Origin: Hyphomicrobiales bacterium
Lineage (GTDB): Bacteria; Pseudomonadota; Alphaproteobacteria; Rhizobiales; Rhizobiaceae
Length of the DNA: 64,000 bases
Assembly (NCBI GenBank): GCA_900469615.1
Contig: UBYA01000022.1
Span: 89,029 to 153,028 of the forward strand
Direction: 5' to 3'
The notes under the pieces are model-generated. The model did not search any database and was not told where the DNA came from. It saw only the letters and a list, made by a program, of their open reading frames with translations. This document shows positions 1 through 8,616 of the stretch, piece after piece. Within the stretch, counting starts at the first letter, position 1. Every line of letters starts with the position of its first letter. The position numbers were made by a program, and so were the translations under genes.

Positions 1-654
1 GCGCAATGCGCGCACGAGCGCCGGAGCCCTCGGCACCGTCCCGGACACGAAATCGAACAAAGCGCCGACGGTCAGCACCAGCCGGGCATGTTGCGGCCCG
101 ATATGTTCGGCAACCCATTTTTCCTGAAGCGGCGTTCCCATGCCGACGATCAGTACATCGATCTTCTGGCGGGCGATTTCCGCCGCAAGGGCATTGCTTC
201 TCGAGGGATTGAAGAAGCCATCGGAGACCACGACGAACTGGTGCCACGGCGCATGCTGGCGAAATTTCTCCGCCGCCTGCTCGACCACGGAGCGTTTGCC
301 GCCGATGAGGCCGATCCGCTTCGGCCGCTCCATGAAAGTCAGCAGCGCGGGCACGAAATCCGTGCCGTTCAGATTGGCCGGGAAAGGCTCTCCGTGCGCC
401 ACGCGCGAGGCGATATCGAGACCGACGCCGTCGGGGAGCACCAGATTGCGCTCCAGGACATTGCGATAGTTTTCGTCCCGCAGCATCACCAGCATGTTAT
501 GGGCATTGACGAAAGAGATCGAGGTTTGCCCGACCGACAGGCACGCCAGTTCGTTGACGAAGGTCAGCGCGTCGTCCCAGTTGAGATCGCACACCGGCAG
601 ATCGAAGATCATGCGGCGTGACGCAACGACGGCAAAATCGGCTACCTGGTTCAA
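1..654 (-). CDS. WecG/TagA/CpsF family glycosyltransferase (3' end cut by window)
   Basis: This family transfers a sugar (ManNAc or ManNAcA types) from a UDP donor to a lipid-linked acceptor during surface polysaccharide synthesis, on the cytoplasmic membrane face. The reverse-strand reading shows the family hallmarks: FVNAHN near residues 48-53, LPDGVG near 73-78 with the conserved Asp, NGTDF near 96-100, GMGTPLQEKW near 170-180 and DFVSG followed by PRAP near the cut end. The chosen start is a TTG at 654, because AGGAGG lies eight bases upstream; an in-frame ATG at 612 is the alternative. About 218 codons are visible and the last ones are off the window. It is separated by 200 bp from the flagellar genes and its polymer is unknown. 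The family is clear; the substrate is not. Confidence 0.88.
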   Translation of the reverse strand, partial: MNQVADFAVVASRRMIFDLPVCDLNWDDALTFVNELACLSVGQTSISFVNAHNMLVMLRDENYRNVLERNLVLPDGVGLDIASRVAHGEPFPANLNGTDFVPALLTFMERPKRIGLIGGKRSVVEQAAEKFRQHAPWHQFVVVSDGFFNPSRSNALAAEIARQKIDVLIVGMGTPLQEKWVAEHIGPQHARLVLTVGALFDFVSGTVPRAPALVRALR

Positions 655-855
655 TCCAACAACCTCCTGCCCGACGCCGCAAACGCGCCTGGCACCGGTG
701 ATAACGGGAGCATGCCCCTTCACCGGTCAGCGGCACTGCGACAACGAGACATCGCTCGGAGAGGTTTATAGCAGGGCAAATCCAACTTTCCGTTAGGATG
801 GAAGGTCGAATTTGCGGGAAACAGGTCAACTTCTGTTAAGCATGCCGTTCGCCGG

Positions 856-1383
856 TTATTCGACCGGCACCTTGTCCTTGGCCGCATCCTGCACGATCTT
901 CACCGGCTTGACCGTTCTCCTGCCGATGCTTTCTCCGCCATGGGTTTCTTCCTTGGAGAGGTAGTCGAGCTGCTCGATCAGCACGTCGGCGACATAGTCG
1001 CCGCCGAGCCGCTCGTTCATCCGCTTCTTCAGATCGCTGCGGAAGGCGGCGACGTCGAAGCTCTGCGCGTTGGAAATATCGATCGCCTTGTTGCCGATCA
1101 GCAGCGAAAAGAGTTCGTCGGTCGTGAGCTCCGGCAAGGGTATCTGCAGCGCATTTGCCTTGCCCTTGTCCATCATGAAGGAGATGCGTGTCAGGAAATA
1201 GCCGGTCACCTGGCCGTTGGCGATGACGGGGACGTTGATCGACTCGCCCTTGACGAGCTCCTGCTGCGCCTTCTTGGCGTCGTCAGGGCTGATCGCGGGC
1301 GCCGTCGCCACCTGCACCGAAAAATAGACCGAGGCCAATGTGACGGCACAGACCCACAGGCCGGTGAGAACGAGCTTGATCAT
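856..1383 (-). CDS. small membrane-anchored protein of the flagellar operon, function unknown
   Basis: The protein has 175 residues. One hydrophobic segment near residues 4-24 suggests an N-terminal membrane anchor or uncleaved signal, followed by a hydrophilic, probably periplasmic domain. I do not recognise a characterised domain. Its start overlaps the stop of the upstream FlgN-like gene by four bases (ATGA), so it is the last gene of the flgJ transcription unit. The overall form (short N-tail, one membrane span, about 150 residues outside) resembles FliL-type proteins only superficially, and a true fliL is present elsewhere in the window. A role in flagellar assembly or motor function is inferred from position alone. 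Confidence 0.75.
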   Translation of the reverse strand: MIKLVLTGLWVCAVTLASVYFSVQVATAPAISPDDAKKAQQELVKGESINVPVIANGQVTGYFLTRISFMMDKGKANALQIPLPELTTDELFSLLIGNKAIDISNAQSFDVAAFRSDLKKRMNERLGGDYVADVLIEQLDYLSKEETHGGESIGRRTVKPVKIVQDAAKDKVPVE

Positions 1384-1766
1384 CCGGCCTCACGGACGCG
1401 GAATTGCTCCTGCGAATAGGTGCCGTCCGCATCGGCGTTCTGCACGGCATTCTTCAAAATCTCGGCGACGGCGCGCACGGCTTCGAGATGAGCCTCGACG
1501 CGGCGGGCGTTCAGAACCAGCTTCTTCTTCAGATCATGCAATTGCTCGATATGGGCGGCGGCGAGATCGGCCGGATCGGTATCGCGAAACAGCATCGACA
1601 ATTCGTAGAGGCAGCGGCTCTTGTGCGCGTTCGATACCTTGAGATCGAACTCCGGGTCGGTGCCGATCCGGTTGTTCTCGTTGTCGATGATCATCTCCAG
1701 CCGGCCAAGGACAGACTTGATCCGATAGTCCTGCGACATCATTTCCATGTTTGTTACCTCGCTCAT
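1380..1766 (-). CDS. small helical protein, possible FlgN-type export chaperone
   Basis: This 128-residue protein is predicted from its composition to be almost entirely helical, with many charged residues and repeated leucines (for example around ELSMLFRD and QLHDLKKKLVLNARRVEAH). FlgN chaperones bind the hook-junction proteins FlgK and FlgL before export and have this size and helical make-up, and no other FlgN candidate is seen near flgK and flgL. Its ATG overlaps the flgJ stop by four bases, and its own stop overlaps the next gene, so translation is probably coupled. The FlgN assignment is inference from size, helicity and position; no decisive motif was seen. Confidence 0.6.
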   Translation of the reverse strand: MSEVTNMEMMSQDYRIKSVLGRLEMIIDNENNRIGTDPEFDLKVSNAHKSRCLYELSMLFRDTDPADLAAAHIEQLHDLKKKLVLNARRVEAHLEAVRAVAEILKNAVQNADADGTYSQEQFRVREAG

Positions 1767-2359
1767 GCTTTCTGGGACGTCAACGAATTCTGGTTGGTGA
1801 TGCTCTTGCTGCCGTCGTTGTCGGCATCATTGGCAGCCAGCGTCTTGCGCTGAAAGTCGGTGATCGCGCTCAGCGCCATCTTCTTGTCGTTCTCATCGGT
1901 CGCGGAGTGGACGGCGCCGGTATTGCGCATCTTGTCGACCTGCTCCTGGTACATCTTTTCGGCGATGCCGACGCCGCCGTTCTTGGCGAGCGTGTTGCCC
2001 AGCTGCTCGGCCATCATGCCCTTCCAGATCTCGCCGGCCGACCCCTTGCCGTAGAGCGTCTCGCTGCTCGGCAGCATGTTCTTCACGAAGTTCTGCAGCA
2101 CCATAGCCTCGAACTTGCGATAGACCTGCGGAACCTTCGTTCCGGCCGCATGCGTATTGGCATTGCCGAGACCGGCCTGGGTCGCGGCACTGTTGAGCGC
2201 GTCCACCGTCGCCCCGAAGCCGTTGCCGTTTTCGGCGAGGCTGGTGGCGGCAAAGGCGGCCCGGTTGGCGGCAAGCTTGGCTTGCGCGGCCTCCACATCG
2301 GCGGGATTGGCCGCCTTGACGACATCGAGGACCAAATCACTCGGAGGCGAAATAGCCAC
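1763..2359 (-). CDS. flgJ: flagellar rod-binding protein FlgJ, N-terminal domain only
   Basis: FlgJ acts as a rod cap or scaffold in the periplasm. The central segment around residues 95-175 carries the rod-binding signature (FEAMVLQNFVKNMLP, GEIWKGMMAEQLG, GGVGIAEKMY). The C-terminal muramidase domain found in enteric FlgJ is absent, as is usual in alphaproteobacteria; the transglycosylase gene at 11603-12235 may supply that activity. A GTG at 2359 was chosen as start because AAGGAG lies seven bases before it; a longer ATG form starting at 2413 has no comparable ribosome site. The product is 198 residues. The downstream gene overlaps by four bases. Confidence 0.85.
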   Translation of the reverse strand: MAISPPSDLVLDVVKAANPADVEAAQAKLAANRAAFAATSLAENGNGFGATVDALNSAATQAGLGNANTHAAGTKVPQVYRKFEAMVLQNFVKNMLPSSETLYGKGSAGEIWKGMMAEQLGNTLAKNGGVGIAEKMYQEQVDKMRNTGAVHSATDENDKKMALSAITDFQRKTLAANDADNDGSKSITNQNSLTSQKA

Positions 2360-2490
2360 GTCACGTCTCCTTCTGCTGTCGAACGGCCTGAAAACGCGCG
2401 GCACGGCGCTCATTCCCAGGCATGTCGAATCAAACTGTCAGAGCAGAACGGCAACCCAACGGTGCGAATCCTGCTCCATGATCGTGACGA

Positions 2491-2910
2491 TTATGGTTTT
2501 TGAACCTTGCTGGAGGCTGGCGTTGCGCCGGCGAAGCGCTGGTCGATGATGTCGTAGACCGCATTGTCGTCGGCCTCCCGCGTTTCCAGTTCGCGGGCAT
2601 CCTTCATATGCTCTTCCAGCCGGTCGGCCTTGGTGCGCTCCTGCTGGACCTTCATCTGAATGAGCGTCTGGATGCTTTCCAGCTGCTGGTCCTTGATCAT
2701 CAGGCGGCCGTAGCGGTCGGCATAATGGATCGAGAATGCCATGTGCACGGGATCGACCGAGCCGATGGCATCCATGACCCGCTCCATCGATTCCGTGACC
2801 TCGGAGCGCTGACGGGTCGTATCGGCCAGCTCGTTTTCCGCTATTCGCTCCAGATGCCGCTGCACCGCCACCAGGCGCTTCAATTTTTCAGAACGGTTTT
2901 TCTCCGCCAT
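2491..2910 (-). CDS. coiled-coil protein of the flagellar export cluster, possible FliJ analogue
   Basis: The 139-residue product is highly charged and helical throughout, with heptad-like Leu/Ile spacing near residues 10-45 and 75-115, as expected for an extended coiled coil. FliJ, the coiled-coil stalk of the FliH/FliI export ATPase complex, has this size and character, and no other FliJ candidate was found next to fliI. Here the gene lies 58 bp downstream of fliR. The FliJ proposal is an inference from shape and from its absence elsewhere. The C-terminal 20 residues are rich in Ala, Pro, Ser and Lys and look disordered. Confidence 0.65.
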   Translation of the reverse strand: MAEKNRSEKLKRLVAVQRHLERIAENELADTTRQRSEVTESMERVMDAIGSVDPVHMAFSIHYADRYGRLMIKDQQLESIQTLIQMKVQQERTKADRLEEHMKDARELETREADDNAVYDIIDQRFAGATPASSKVQKP

Positions 2911-2968
2911 CGCCTACCTACCTGCCGGCTGCACCCGAATCGGACTGCGTGCTCTTTCCGCTTGCGGG

Positions 2969-3721
2969 CTAATGCCCGTTGAAGACGGTGAGGAACGAAC
3001 TGGAAAACTGACTGACCAGCGCCGCGATGCTGAGATAGAGCATGAACAGCCCTCCCATCAGCAGATACGGCGTGGAAATGAAATAGATCGGGATCTGCGG
3101 CGCCAGCTTGTTGATGAAACCGATCGAAATCTGGAACATCAGGCCGTAAAGCAGGAACGGGCTCGCCAGCCGCAGCATGATGAAGAAGGTGGTTTCCAGC
3201 GTATCGGTGATAGAGATCAGCGCGGCGCGCGGCTCGATGTGACCGCCCAGCGGAATGATGGAATAGGAATCGACCAGCGCCTGCAGGACATAATGATGGA
3301 AATCGAGGATGAAGAGGATCATGAGCCCGCAGAAGCTGATGAGGCTGGTGAGCGAGGTTTCGCTCGCATCCTCGATGATGTCGGCGCCGGCCGGTGCGTT
3401 GAACCCGATCAGCATCGATATGATCGTGCCGGCGAACTGCAGGCCCAGCGTGTAGATCCGGGCCATCATTCCGTACATCAATCCGATGACCGCCTCGGTG
3501 AAGATCAGCCCGATAAAATTCGCGTCGCCCTTCGACACCTGCGGATAGATCGTGTTCCATAGCAGCGGCAGAATAGCCAGCGACAGCGCGACCGAGAGGA
3601 GCAGCCGAATCTGCCCGGGAACACGGCCCGAGGAAAATCCCGGAAGGACCATCATGCAGCCGCCGATGCGGCAGAAGGCGACGAACAGCGCCAGAATGGT
3701 CCCCTGGGGGTCGGTTATCAT
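2969..3721 (-). CDS. fliR: flagellar export gate protein FliR
   Basis: FliR is an integral component of the flagellar type III export gate, together with FliP and FliQ, in the inner membrane inside the MS ring. The 250-residue product has about six hydrophobic segments. Family features include FCRIGGCMMVLPGFSSGRVP near residues 15-35 and GFNAPAGADI near 110. The start ATG overlaps the flhA stop by four bases. The size matches the family norm of about 250-260 residues. Confidence 0.93.
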   Translation of the reverse strand: MITDPQGTILALFVAFCRIGGCMMVLPGFSSGRVPGQIRLLLSVALSLAILPLLWNTIYPQVSKGDANFIGLIFTEAVIGLMYGMMARIYTLGLQFAGTIISMLIGFNAPAGADIIEDASETSLTSLISFCGLMILFILDFHHYVLQALVDSYSIIPLGGHIEPRAALISITDTLETTFFIMLRLASPFLLYGLMFQISIGFINKLAPQIPIYFISTPYLLMGGLFMLYLSIAALVSQFSSSFLTVFNGH

Positions 3722-5805
3722 GAAATCGAACCTAGAATCTTGATCTCGATCCCCTTGGCCAATTCCACATGCGACAGGACCGGAAGGGTCGCGAACAGGC
3801 GTTCGATGATCATGCGCACATAGGAGCGCGTTTCCGGCGACGTGACAAGAACGAAGGGCATGCCGCGATCCATGTATTCACGGATAACTTTGCCGGCCTG
3901 CTCGCTGAACTCCTCCAGGCTGCGCGGATCGATGTCGAATTCGACGACCTCGCCCTTCTGGTCGCGCTTCAGCGCCTGATGGAAGATGAGGTCCCATTTG
4001 CTGCCGAGGCGCAGGACGCGCAGCACGCCGTTGTCGGCCAGGTCGCCGCAAAGCTGCTGCGCCATGCGCACGCGCACATGCTCGACGATCTGCTCGGTCT
4101 TGCGCACATGCGGCGCAAGTTCGGCGACCGCCTCGAGGATGAGGTGCAGGTTGCGGATAGAGACACGCTCGGCCAGCAGCAGCTTGAGCACGGCCTGCAG
4201 GCCCGAATAGGACATGTGCGACGAGCAGATCTCGTCGGCGAGCTTTTTATATTCGGGATCGAGGCGATCGATGAGAATCTTGACGTCCTTGTAGGACAGC
4301 AAGGCCGGCAGGTTGTTGCGGATGACCTCGCTCATGTGGGTAAGCACGACGGAGACGTTGTCGATCGGCTGGAAACCCTCGCGTTTCAGGTCCTCCGTGA
4401 AGGCCTCGAGAACGGAAACGGCCGGCATGCCGAAGGCGGGTTCGCGAATCTCGTCGCCCGGCACGGTCGGCTTGCGGCCAGAGCCGGTGACGACGAGCAC
4501 TTCGCCGACACGCAGGATGTTGGAGGCGATGGTCGTGCCGTGAATGCGGATCTGATACGACTTGTCGGCGATCGCCATGTCGTCGATCACCTTGATCTCC
4601 GGCACGACGAACCCATACTGCGTTGCGAACTTCTTGCGCATCTTGCCGACGCGGAAGGCCAGCTCCTGATGGGCGCCGAGCAGGCGGGTGGAGACGATCT
4701 TGCCGAGCGCCAGCTCGATCTCGGCGGTCTTCAGAACCGACTTGACCGAATCCTTTTCCATTTCCTTCGTCTGCATCACCTTCTGCTCTTCAGCATCGCG
4801 GCGCAGCTTGTTCTCGGCCTCGATCTGACGCGGGATGAACCAGGCGCCGGTCGCCATCAGGCCGCCGAGGACGAGGAAGGGGAAGAAGGGCATGCCGGGC
4901 ATGATGGCCAGGATGCCCATGAGGACCGCCGAAACGGCGAGCGCGCGCGGATAACCGCTGAGCTGGTTGACGACGGCCTGGTCGGTGGAACCGGCCGTGC
5001 CGCCGCGCGAAACGAGAAGGCCGGCGGCGAGGGAGACGATGAGGGCCGGCATCTGCGACACCAGGCCGTCGCCGACGGAGAGCTTCACGAAGACGTCCGC
5101 CGCCTGTCCGATCTGCATGCCGTGGCGAAAATAGCCGATGATGATGCCGCCGAAAACGTTGATGCAGGTGATCAGAAGGCCGGCGACCGCATCGCCGCGC
5201 ACGAACTTGGAGGCGCCGTCCATCGCGCCGAAGAAGGAGCTTTCCTCTTCCAGTTCGCGGCGGCGGCGCTGCGCTTCCTTCTCGTCGATCAGGCCGGCCG
5301 AGAGATCGGCGTCGATCGCCATCTGCTTGCCGGGGATGGCGTCGAGGGTGAAGCGGGCGCCGACTTCGGCGATACGCGTCGCGCCCTTGGTGATGACGAT
5401 GAAGTTGATGGTGATGAGGATCAGGAAGACGATCAGGCCGATGACGAAGTCGCCCGACATCACCAGGCTGGAAAAGCCAGCAATGACGCCGCCTGCGGCA
5501 TCATGCCCCTCATAGCCGTGCGAAAGGATGACGCGCGTCGTGGCGATGTTCAGCGCCAGTCGCGTCATGGTGGCGATGAGCAGAATCGTCGGGAAGGACG
5601 AGAACTCCAGCGGCTTCTTGATCCAGAGCGCCACCATGAGGATCAGCACCGAAAAAGCGATCGAGAAGGCCAGCCCAAGGTCGATCAGAAACGGTGGAAT
5701 CGGCAGGAACAGCACGCACAGGATGACCATGATGCCGAGTGCGAACCCGATATCGCGTACGCTGGGATTGGCTTTGGGGAGTGCTATTGCGGGTGGTTGT
5801 GCCAT
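3718..5805 (-). CDS. flhA: flagellar export gate protein FlhA
   Basis: FlhA is the large export-gate subunit that docks chaperone-substrate complexes and uses the proton gradient for export. The N-terminal half has about eight membrane helices, with the conserved inter-helix region carrying IDADLSAGLIDEKEAQRRR. The C-terminal half is the cytoplasmic docking domain that forms a nonameric ring. The ATG at 5805 (MAQPPAIALP) gives 695 residues, close to the family length; an ATG at 5838 would add 11 basic residues. The downstream fliR overlaps by four bases, and fliQ is 149 bp upstream. Confidence 0.95.
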   Translation of the reverse strand: MAQPPAIALPKANPSVRDIGFALGIMVILCVLFLPIPPFLIDLGLAFSIAFSVLILMVALWIKKPLEFSSFPTILLIATMTRLALNIATTRVILSHGYEGHDAAGGVIAGFSSLVMSGDFVIGLIVFLILITINFIVITKGATRIAEVGARFTLDAIPGKQMAIDADLSAGLIDEKEAQRRRRELEEESSFFGAMDGASKFVRGDAVAGLLITCINVFGGIIIGYFRHGMQIGQAADVFVKLSVGDGLVSQMPALIVSLAAGLLVSRGGTAGSTDQAVVNQLSGYPRALAVSAVLMGILAIMPGMPFFPFLVLGGLMATGAWFIPRQIEAENKLRRDAEEQKVMQTKEMEKDSVKSVLKTAEIELALGKIVSTRLLGAHQELAFRVGKMRKKFATQYGFVVPEIKVIDDMAIADKSYQIRIHGTTIASNILRVGEVLVVTGSGRKPTVPGDEIREPAFGMPAVSVLEAFTEDLKREGFQPIDNVSVVLTHMSEVIRNNLPALLSYKDVKILIDRLDPEYKKLADEICSSHMSYSGLQAVLKLLLAERVSIRNLHLILEAVAELAPHVRKTEQIVEHVRVRMAQQLCGDLADNGVLRVLRLGSKWDLIFHQALKRDQKGEVVEFDIDPRSLEEFSEQAGKVIREYMDRGMPFVLVTSPETRSYVRMIIERLFATLPVLSHVELAKGIEIKILGSIS

Positions 5806-5954
5806 CGACCGGTTCCGTCTCTTCATGAGAGGAGGCAAACGGCCGAGCCGCCTGCCCTATTGGAACCGACCTTTAAAAGTCGAAGCTTGCGCGAGCATGG
5901 CCTATGGCCATCGGTGTTCGCGATCCGGAAGCCGCAACGGCCTCCGGGCCCATT

Positions 5955-6221
5955 CTAGAAGCCCGACTGGATGCGCGAGAAGACGAGATTGGTGAAGATC
6001 GAAATCTGCGCGCCGACGAACGGAGCCGAAATGCCGATAGTAACCATGACCGCCACGATTTTCGGCACGAAGGTCAATGTCGCCTCCTGCACCTGGGTCA
6101 GCGCCTGGATCAGCGCAATCACCAGACCGACGACCATGGCGGCAAGAACGGCCGGGCCGGAAGCCACGAGCACCGTCCAGATCGCCGCCTGGAAGATATC
6201 CAACGCATCGGCTTCATTCAT
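5955..6221 (-). CDS. fliQ: flagellar export gate protein FliQ
   Basis: FliQ is a small gate subunit of the flagellar export apparatus. The 88-residue product has two hydrophobic hairpin segments, near residues 15-40 and 53-75, separated by the conserved ALIQALTQVQEATLTFVPK turn. Length and pattern are typical. It lies 29 bp downstream of flgD and upstream of flhA, the usual rhizobial order. Confidence 0.93.
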   Translation of the reverse strand: MNEADALDIFQAAIWTVLVASGPAVLAAMVVGLVIALIQALTQVQEATLTFVPKIVAVMVTIGISAPFVGAQISIFTNLVFSRIQSGF

Positions 6222-6250
6222 GACATTTCCACTCCCGGTTCAGCAGCTCC

Positions 6251-6748
6251 TCATGAGCCGCTGGTCGAATCCGTGCTCGACGAATCGCTGCTGCTGCTAC
6301 TATCGCTCGACGTGGACGACGCATCAATGGCCGTACCCGCCGGAGCGATCGTGACGCCGGCCTGGATCAGGATTTTGTCGCCGGCATCGGTTTCGGCGAT
6401 AATACCGTCCGTGTAGACGCTTACCTGCTTGATGGTGCCGGTGGTCTTGCCATCGGCGCTCATGATTTCCTTGCCGATATAGTCCGATGCCTGCGATATC
6501 CACTGGTTCTGCAAGACGGTTTCCAGATGAGAGTTCGTCTGGATCTGCTGCTCGACCTGCGAGAAGCTCGCCAGCTGCGAAATCTGCTGGCTTGCATCCA
6601 TCGGGTCCGTCGGATCCTGGTTCTTCATCTGCGCGATGAGAAGCTGCAGGAAGTCGTTATAATTCAGGCTGGCGCTCGCCGATGCGGTTGCGGCACTCTG
6701 CGAGGAACTGCTGCTGGTGCTGCTGGTGACGGCGTCTACCGCTGCCAT
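6251..6748 (-). CDS. flgD: hook-cap protein FlgD
   Basis: FlgD caps the growing hook and permits hook-subunit polymerisation. The N-terminal signature NYNDFLQLLIAQMKNQDPTD near residues 29-48 is diagnostic of the family. The following SQVEQQ and LETVLQN helices and a short beta region also match. The product has 165 residues, shorter than enteric FlgD but normal for rhizobia. The last 25 residues are almost all Ser, Asp and Thr, an apparently disordered tail. The start overlaps the end of flbT by 13 bp. Its natural partner FlgE is missing from the locus, which makes this intact gene noteworthy. Confidence 0.92.
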   Translation of the reverse strand: MAAVDAVTSSTSSSSSQSAATASASASLNYNDFLQLLIAQMKNQDPTDPMDASQQISQLASFSQVEQQIQTNSHLETVLQNQWISQASDYIGKEIMSADGKTTGTIKQVSVYTDGIIAETDAGDKILIQAGVTIAPAGTAIDASSTSSDSSSSSDSSSTDSTSGS

Positions 6749-7188
6749 GGAGCGATCTCCCGACGAATGTGCTCGATCGTCGCCGCAGGCATCTCCTGGT
6801 TGTTCAGAATACCGTCCTCGACCGGGTAGAGGCCACGGATCGCCTTCAGCGCATCGAAGGCGCGGCCGGTGGCGACGAGACCGTCGATGCGCTTCAGCTC
6901 GGCCAGCACTTCCTCATTGTGGAAGCACGACAGCAGCATGACGATCGACTTGCGGAACATGGCCGTCGACTGCTCCTTGCCCTCCGGATTGATGAGGATC
7001 ATCTGCGCGATGAAATAGAGCTGGCGCAGCGGAGTCGTCGCGTCTTCGGGTTGAAGCACATGGTTCTCAAGCAGGAATGTCACATCATTCAGGAATTCCA
7101 GGGCAACCTTGCGATCGACGCGCAGGACGGCCCCGTTGATAAAGATCTTTTCCCCGGCTTTGAGCGATATGCGAAGCGTACTTTTCAT
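6736..7188 (-). CDS. flbT: flagellin post-transcriptional regulator FlbT
   Basis: FlbT acts on flagellin mRNA: in Caulobacter it binds the leader of fljK mRNA and promotes its decay, and in Brucella it instead promotes flagellin synthesis. The 150-residue product begins with MKSTLRISLKAGEKIFINGA and continues with conserved RVDRKVALEFLNDVTFLLE, both typical of FlbT. Its start overlaps the flaF stop by four bases. Three of the four flagellin genes in this window share conserved 5' leader boxes, which are plausible FlbT targets. Confidence 0.92.
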   Translation of the reverse strand: MKSTLRISLKAGEKIFINGAVLRVDRKVALEFLNDVTFLLENHVLQPEDATTPLRQLYFIAQMILINPEGKEQSTAMFRKSIVMLLSCFHNEEVLAELKRIDGLVATGRAFDALKAIRGLYPVEDGILNNQEMPAATIEHIRREIAPWQR

Positions 7189-7532
7189 TTAAGTCCATCC
7201 CTGATGATGGTGGTGACATCGATGATGCCTTGATAATTTTCCGACTGGCGCCGCCGGATTCGATCGCATTCCTTCAAGATCCAGATGGCGATCGAGATTA
7301 GGTTGGCACGTAGTTCGACATTGAGCTGGTTCTCCGGACTTTTGAGGTCCTCGACGAAGCTGACCCATACGCGTCGCGTATAGAAAAGCGCCTCGATCGC
7401 TTCGCGGCCGTATTTCCCCGCATCACGGGCCGCAGAGAGGAGAGCTATCGACCGGTCCAGAACTTGCCGTTCTCGTTCCTTGGCGTCGGCCACGTCATCC
7501 TGCATGACTTCCGCATATGAGAACTGATACAT
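7185..7532 (-). CDS. flaF: flagellin synthesis regulator FlaF
   Basis: FlaF is a small cytoplasmic protein needed for flagellin synthesis or secretion in alphaproteobacteria, acting with FlbT; in Caulobacter it is reported to function as a flagellin chaperone. The 115-residue protein has the typical start MYQFSYAEVMQ, the segment DAKERERQVLDRSIALL near residues 16-32 and NVELRANLISIAIWILKE near 72-89. AGGAAGGA stands just upstream of the ATG. The gene lies 37 bp downstream of flgL and overlaps flbT, so the hook-junction and regulator genes are probably one operon. Confidence 0.92.
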   Translation of the reverse strand: MYQFSYAEVMQDDVADAKERERQVLDRSIALLSAARDAGKYGREAIEALFYTRRVWVSFVEDLKSPENQLNVELRANLISIAIWILKECDRIRRRQSENYQGIIDVTTIIRDGLK

Positions 7533-7569
7533 TCACGCATCCTTCCTGGTCATTACTTCCCTTTGATCA

Positions 7570-8613
7570 TCAAAGGTAATTTACAAGGCTTAACTGCTGG
7601 ATCTTGGAGACAATCGTGTAAGCCGTTTCAAGCTGGGTCTCGAGGCTGTTGACCTTGGTCGAAGCCTCGTAGGGATCGACCCCGGTCAGGTCGCCTATGC
7701 TGGTATTGAGAATGGTCTTCTGGGCGTTCAGCGCCGTATTCGCGTCCGACAGGCGCGACTGTGACAGACCGAGTTGGCTTGCCTGGTTGTTCAGGCCGTC
7801 CACCGCCTGGCGCGCGTAGCTGATGGCCTGGTCCGTGACGGCGTTCAGCGCGTCCGAGTTCAGCGCCGGCGTCGTGCCCATCAGCGCATTGGTCACGCTG
7901 GCGGCGAGCGCCAGGTAGCGCATGCCGGAAGCATTCGAATTGGTGGAGGTTTCCACGACTTCCGAATTGCTGATGCGGCTCGTCATATTCTGATCCGACG
8001 CGCTCGACCAGTTCGCCCACGCGCTATCGGAGGTGAACATCGGCTCGACCGTGGTCGTAATGAAGTCCTTCACCTGATCGGCGGTGAGCTTGTCGACGGT
8101 CGTGCCGTTGCTGGTGGCGTATTGAGACAGCGCAGTCTGAATCTGCGCGTTCGCCGTCGCCGAATAATCCGTCATCGGCTGGACATCGGTGTTGGTGCCG
8201 GCAAAGAGATATTCGCCGTTGACCATGGTGTTGGCGGAGGCGATGACGCTCGAAAGTGCGGCGGTCGCGGTCGACTGCGACAGCGCCACGCTGCTGCCAT
8301 CCGTGTTGCCGCGCAACGCCACCAGCTGATCCATCAGCTTCTGCGCCTGGGTGCCCATGCCGCTCAACGCAGTCTGCGACGAGGTCATCCGCTGGTTGGC
8401 AATGGAATTGCTGCTGAGAATGGAATCGATGCGCGACACTTCCCGCGTCAGATTCACGCTGAGCGACGTATTGCTGCCCAGCGCGACGCCGATATCCGCA
8501 TAGACGCCTGTGGTTGCCTCCGTCGAGGCGCTCGTCATCTCGTTCTGCGCCTGACGGATCGTCTGGCGCATGGCGTTCTGAATGGCTGTGCTCGAAATGA
8601 AAGAAAGTTTCAT
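7570..8613 (-). CDS. flgL: hook-filament junction protein FlgL
   Basis: FlgL is the second junction protein between hook and filament. The 347-residue product shows flagellin-like terminal helices: residues 1-60 (FISSTAIQNAMRQTIRQ) and a C-terminal stretch ending in YTIVSKIQQLSLVNYL. The LNNQASQLGLSQSRLS segment near residue 275 matches the conserved C-terminal coiled region. The start is four bases after the end of flgK, indicating translational coupling. Confidence 0.92.
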   Translation of the reverse strand: MKLSFISSTAIQNAMRQTIRQAQNEMTSASTEATTGVYADIGVALGSNTSLSVNLTREVSRIDSILSSNSIANQRMTSSQTALSGMGTQAQKLMDQLVALRGNTDGSSVALSQSTATAALSSVIASANTMVNGEYLFAGTNTDVQPMTDYSATANAQIQTALSQYATSNGTTVDKLTADQVKDFITTTVEPMFTSDSAWANWSSASDQNMTSRISNSEVVETSTNSNASGMRYLALAASVTNALMGTTPALNSDALNAVTDQAISYARQAVDGLNNQASQLGLSQSRLSDANTALNAQKTILNTSIGDLTGVDPYEASTKVNSLETQLETAYTIVSKIQQLSLVNYL

Positions 8614-8616
8614 AGC

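Noticed and set aside
3769..5958. 729-codon open frame on the plus strand
   Set aside because: It lies antisense to flhA and its frame is kept open by high GC at codon third positions of the real gene; composition (Asp/His/Gly/Arg-rich) is typical of antisense noise.
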